NCBI RefSeq assembly: GCF_019219065.1
Contig: NZ_JAHUWK010000009.1
Coordinates: forward strand, 1 to 64,000
Direction: 5' to 3'
Length of the DNA stretch: 64,000 bases
DNA from: Duganella sp. sic0402
GTDB taxonomy: Bacteria; Pseudomonadota; Gammaproteobacteria; Burkholderiales; Burkholderiaceae_D
Below the pieces are notes generated by a model, which was given only the letters and a program-made list of their open reading frames with translations, did no database searches and was not told where the DNA came from. Below are positions 61,211-64,000 of the stretch, piece after piece (the stretch's first letter is position 1; each line of letters starts with the position of its first letter). The position numbers and the translations under genes are program-made.

Positions 61211-63594
61211 AACTTCACCGTATATTCGAGATACAGGTTGCGGCCGTCGGTGTCGTAAGGCGCGTTGCGCGAGTAGATCAGGCCGCGGCTGGCCTGGAAC
61301 ACCGCTTCATCCGGATACTTGTTGAGTACATTGTCGACGCCAAAGCGCAGCGACTGCTTCTCGCCCAGCTTGACGCTGGCGGCCAGATCGAGGAAACGCA
61401 TCGCGCCAAAGCGCTGGAAAATATCGCCGGTGGCGTTGCCGGTGCTGTCGGTCCAGCCGCCGTAGTAACGCACGCGCGCCAGTGCATTCCACGCACCCTG
61501 GTCGTAAGCGGCGCTGAAGGTGGCCTTCTGACGCGGCAGGCGCTCTTCAAACACCACCCGCTGGCTCTCGTTGGTGACGATGCTGGACTTGCCGCCATCG
61601 ATCTTGGTTTCGTTGTGGTTGTAGGCAGCCGTCAGATTCAGCTTGCCGGCGCCGAGACGGCTCAGGTAGCTGCCGACCACATCAACGCCCTTGGTGGTGG
61701 TGTCGAAGTCATTGGTGAAGTAAGTCACCGAGGTATAGCGCAGCGGGTTAGGCATACCAGCCGGCACCGCGAACGAGGCCGAGGTGCTGAAACGGTCGCT
61801 TAGCTTGATCTGGTACATATCGACCGAACCAGAGAAGCCTGCGCTGCTCTTCCAGGTCAGGCCCAGCGACAGGTTCTTGGATTTTTCCGGTTGCAGCGGC
61901 TTGGCGCCCAGCGCCACCGCCAGCGGGTCCTTGTTGGCCAGGCGGCCGGTGGTGAACACCAGCAGCGTCTTGGTATCCAGGCCCTGGCTGGTGCTATTGG
62001 TGTTCAGCTGGCCCGGCGTTGGTGCGCGGAAGCCGGTCGAATAGGAACCGCGCAGCGCGAAGTCCGGCGTTACTTCAAAACGTGCCGACAGCTTGCCGTT
62101 GACGGTGTTGCCGAACTCGGAGAAATCTTCATAGCGTACTGCCGCGCCGATCGATGCCTGCTTGCTCAGCGGGACTTCGATGTCGGCATAAGCGGCATAG
62201 CTATCCTGATCCCACTTGCCAGCCTGGATATCGCTGAAGCCCGGCGCGCCGTTGGAATTGGCGTCCAGGCCGGCCGAAGCGCCCGGACCGACCGCGTAGG
62301 AAGCCGGATCGCCGGCCTTCACTGCGTAGCTCTCGTTACGGTATTCCGCGCCAAAAGCGACGTTAATCGGCTGCGACAGTCCGGCCACATTCCACGCGTA
62401 GCTGAAGTTGGCGTTGACCAGTTTCTCTTCCTGGGTCAGACGGCCCAGGTTGAAGAAAGTCGGGCTGTTCGGGCCCAGCGAGGCGTTGATCGAATTGTGC
62501 AGGCCATAGTCGATGGCGTTGCGGCCATAGGAGGCGCTGACATCCCAGCTCAGCGCATCATTGAACTGGCCGCGTAAGCCAGCCATCAGCTGCATGTCAT
62601 TCTGCTTGTTGGTGTACTGCGGGCTGAAGCCGAGCGGGAATACGCTACGCACATCCCAGCCGGGGAACACGGTGGTCAGCTTGTAGACCGAGGTACTGGT
62701 GTCTGGATTACGCCAGTTGAAGTCCGAGGTGCCGTCGCTATGCGCGAACAGGCCGTAGCTGTAGGCCACCGTGTCGCCACCCAGATCCCAGTTGGCGTTG
62801 AAGCCGGCGCGCTGGCTTTCCAGGTCCGGCTGGCCCCAGCGCTGTACCGGGTTCGGCACTTTCAATTCAGGGTGTGCTGCCTGGAAGGCGATCGCGTCAG
62901 GACGCTGGCGGGTGCGCGAGGTCGGATCGGACTGTGCCGCTTCGGCAAACAGCGTGACGCGGGCATTCTCGCCCAGCATGAAGCCGTATTTGGCGCGCAG
63001 CTCGTTGGCCTTGCCGTCGCCTTCGCTGTACTGGCCGTGCTGGGCGCTGATCTCTCCGCCCAGGCTGTCATCCAGAATGATGTTGATGACGCCGGCAATG
63101 GCGTCCGAACCATACTGCGCCGAAGCGCCGTCGCGCAGCACTTCGATGCGCTTGATGGCGCTGGTCGGAATCTGCGCCAGGTCGGGCGCCTGGGCACCGC
63201 GCGCGCCGAGCAGCGCACTGCGGTGGAAGCGGCGGCCGTTGACCAGCACCAGCGTCTGGTCCGGCGACAGGCCACGCAGCGTGGCTGGGCGCACAAATAC
63301 CTGGCCGTCGGCCATCGGCAAACGCTGCACCACATACGATGGCACCAGCTGCGCCAGCACATCATTCAGGTCGGACGATTCGACCGCGCCGATTTCTTCG
63401 CGGGTGAACACGTCCACCGGCGCCAGCGTGTCGAACTGGGTGCGGTTGCTGGCGCGGGTGCCGGTGACGATCACCGATTGCTGCGCGTCGGCGCTGACCG
63501 CTGCGGCGGCGCTGGTATTTTGGGCGTGGGCGATGCTCAGCGCCTGGCAGGCGCACAGCAGCGCGGCTGCGCTGGCGATTTGGCTACGTTTCAT
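61207..63594 (-). CDS. TonB-dependent outer-membrane receptor
   Basis: 795 residues from ATG 63594 (MKRSQIASAAALLCACQALSIAHA signal); an ATG at 63657 gives a longer but less typical leader. A plug domain (about 40-160) with the TonB-box-like QSVIVTGTRASN start, TLRGLSPDQTLVLVNGRRFHRSALLG and RIEVLRDGASAQYGSDAIAGVINII is followed by a beta-barrel ending in YLEYTVKF with terminal Phe. Ligand not known. It is coupled to the Tat-exported aminotransferase, suggesting joint use of the same compound. Confidence 0.92.
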   Translation of the reverse strand: MKRSQIASAAALLCACQALSIAHAQNTSAAAAVSADAQQSVIVTGTRASNRTQFDTLAPVDVFTREEIGAVESSDLNDVLAQLVPSYVVQRLPMADGQVFVRPATLRGLSPDQTLVLVNGRRFHRSALLGARGAQAPDLAQIPTSAIKRIEVLRDGASAQYGSDAIAGVINIILDDSLGGEISAQHGQYSEGDGKANELRAKYGFMLGENARVTLFAEAAQSDPTSRTRQRPDAIAFQAAHPELKVPNPVQRWGQPDLESQRAGFNANWDLGGDTVAYSYGLFAHSDGTSDFNWRNPDTSTSVYKLTTVFPGWDVRSVFPLGFSPQYTNKQNDMQLMAGLRGQFNDALSWDVSASYGRNAIDYGLHNSINASLGPNSPTFFNLGRLTQEEKLVNANFSYAWNVAGLSQPINVAFGAEYRNESYAVKAGDPASYAVGPGASAGLDANSNGAPGFSDIQAGKWDQDSYAAYADIEVPLSKQASIGAAVRYEDFSEFGNTVNGKLSARFEVTPDFALRGSYSTGFRAPTPGQLNTNSTSQGLDTKTLLVFTTGRLANKDPLAVALGAKPLQPEKSKNLSLGLTWKSSAGFSGSVDMYQIKLSDRFSTSASFAVPAGMPNPLRYTSVTYFTNDFDTTTKGVDVVGSYLSRLGAGKLNLTAAYNHNETKIDGGKSSIVTNESQRVVFEERLPRQKATFSAAYDQGAWNALARVRYYGGWTDSTGNATGDIFQRFGAMRFLDLAASVKLGEKQSLRFGVDNVLNKYPDEAVFQASRGLIYSRNAPYDTDGRNLYLEYTVKF

Positions 63595-63743
63595 ATTCGC
63601 TACTCGTGTGGTTGTGGTGGAAGTGGCGAGCGGTAGCTTACTGGCGCAGTATTTCATGGGTATGACTTTGCAAGTTACTAAGATGCCGCTGATATGCGAC
63701 AATCGCCGTTGTCGTCTTATTTATTTTTTCAGGAGCGCGGTTC

Positions 63744-64000
63744 CATGTTCGGCCTGTTCAAGTCACCAGCACTATCGCCGCGCCTGTTACGCCTGAAAGA
63801 ATCGGCGCTGTTCGCATCGCTGACGCCGCTTGAACTGAAAATCGTCGATGGCCTGATGCACGAGCGCCGCTATCTGGCCGAGGAAATCATCTTTGACGAA
63901 GGTGAGGAAGGCCAGGCGCTGTACCTGGTGATGTCTGGCCGCGTGATCATCAGCCGCCAGCATAGTGCTGGCCGCGAGGTGGTGGCAGAACTGTCGGCCG
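63744..64000 (+). CDS. Cyclic nucleotide-binding domain protein, 3' end outside the window
   Basis: 85 codons are visible from ATG 63744 (GGAG about 12 bases upstream). The sequence MFGLFKSPALSPRLLRLKES is followed by a cNMP-binding-like fold: LFASLTPLELKIVDGLMHERRYLAEEIIFDEGEEGQALYLVMSGRVIIS. The usual RAA phosphate loop is not reached within the window. It could be a stand-alone binding protein or the sensor part of a Crp/Fnr regulator. Confidence 0.75.

Overview
The window looks like a chromosomal segment of a high-GC betaproteobacterium, most likely Oxalobacteraceae (Massilia, Duganella or Janthinobacterium type). The basis is codon use, a czcICBA metal-efflux operon, GTP-dependent PEP carboxykinase, a LexA box of the CTG-N10-CAG type, and many Tat, TonB and GlxA-type genes. 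No phage, plasmid backbone, insertion sequence, rRNA or CRISPR array was seen. The genus is an inference.

Layout. 1-1328: the 5' part of an open-ended minus-strand gene made almost entirely of 54 tandem octapeptides, followed by a 618-bp non-coding stretch. 1.9-6.6 kb: a small membrane protein, a GlxA-type regulator divergent from an isonitrile-hydratase-like DJ-1 protein, and a large periplasmic fusion (NodB deacetylase + caspase-like protease + EF-hand + TPR). 6.65-12.6 kb: czcICBA, a heavy-metal (Co/Zn/Cd type) RND efflux system. 12.6-15.3 kb: a two-subunit molybdenum hydroxylase (isoquinoline 1-oxidoreductase type). 15.5-19.9 kb: a PAP2 phosphatase lipoprotein carrying an autotransporter-type repeat, a coiled-coil membrane protein, and a GlxA regulator divergent from a short-chain dehydrogenase.

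19.9-24.6 kb is the most system-like locus: a family 2A encapsulin sulfur nanocompartment. It holds the SrpI-type shell, a cysteine desulfurase with a ~285-residue disordered N-terminus (cargo), serine O-acetyltransferase, rhodanese and a small XRE regulator. One 11-bp motif lies upstream of both the shell gene and the rhodanese gene. 24.8-28.7 kb: a three-gene membrane sugar/alcohol dehydrogenase (Tat gamma subunit, GMC flavoprotein, triheme cytochrome c) with two FadR/GntR-type palindromes upstream. 28.9-34 kb: a LysR regulator, a PfpI protein and monooxygenase pair, DUF3016, an isochorismatase-type hydrolase and a PQQ-like propeller lipoprotein. 34-38.1 kb: a clearly lower-GC block (serine hydrolase, NTF2-PfpI fusion, 7TM-AraC regulator) that looks acquired.

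38.2-46.5 kb: housekeeping and repair genes (ssb, a 2Fe-2S protein, cobA-type methyltransferase, uvrA with a LexA box), an AraC regulator with its overlapping partner, and a DUF885 peptidase. 46.7-51 kb: aldehyde dehydrogenase, a 37-residue membrane peptide and a TetR regulator sharing near-identical operators, then pckG. 51-57.8 kb: 2-hydroxyacid dehydrogenase, a truncated-type asparaginase, rdgC, dinB with a LexA box, a periplasmic binding protein and an MFS carrier. 57.9-64 kb: tRNA-Val and tRNA-Asp with promoter and terminator, a two-gene ABC transporter, a TonB receptor translationally coupled to a Tat-type PLP enzyme, and the start of a cyclic-nucleotide-binding protein.

Regulation is unusually legible here: two SOS boxes, a paired TetR operator, a GntR operator pair, and many 4-bp start/stop overlaps that define operons. 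All functional names rest on recognising motifs by eye; no database search was run.
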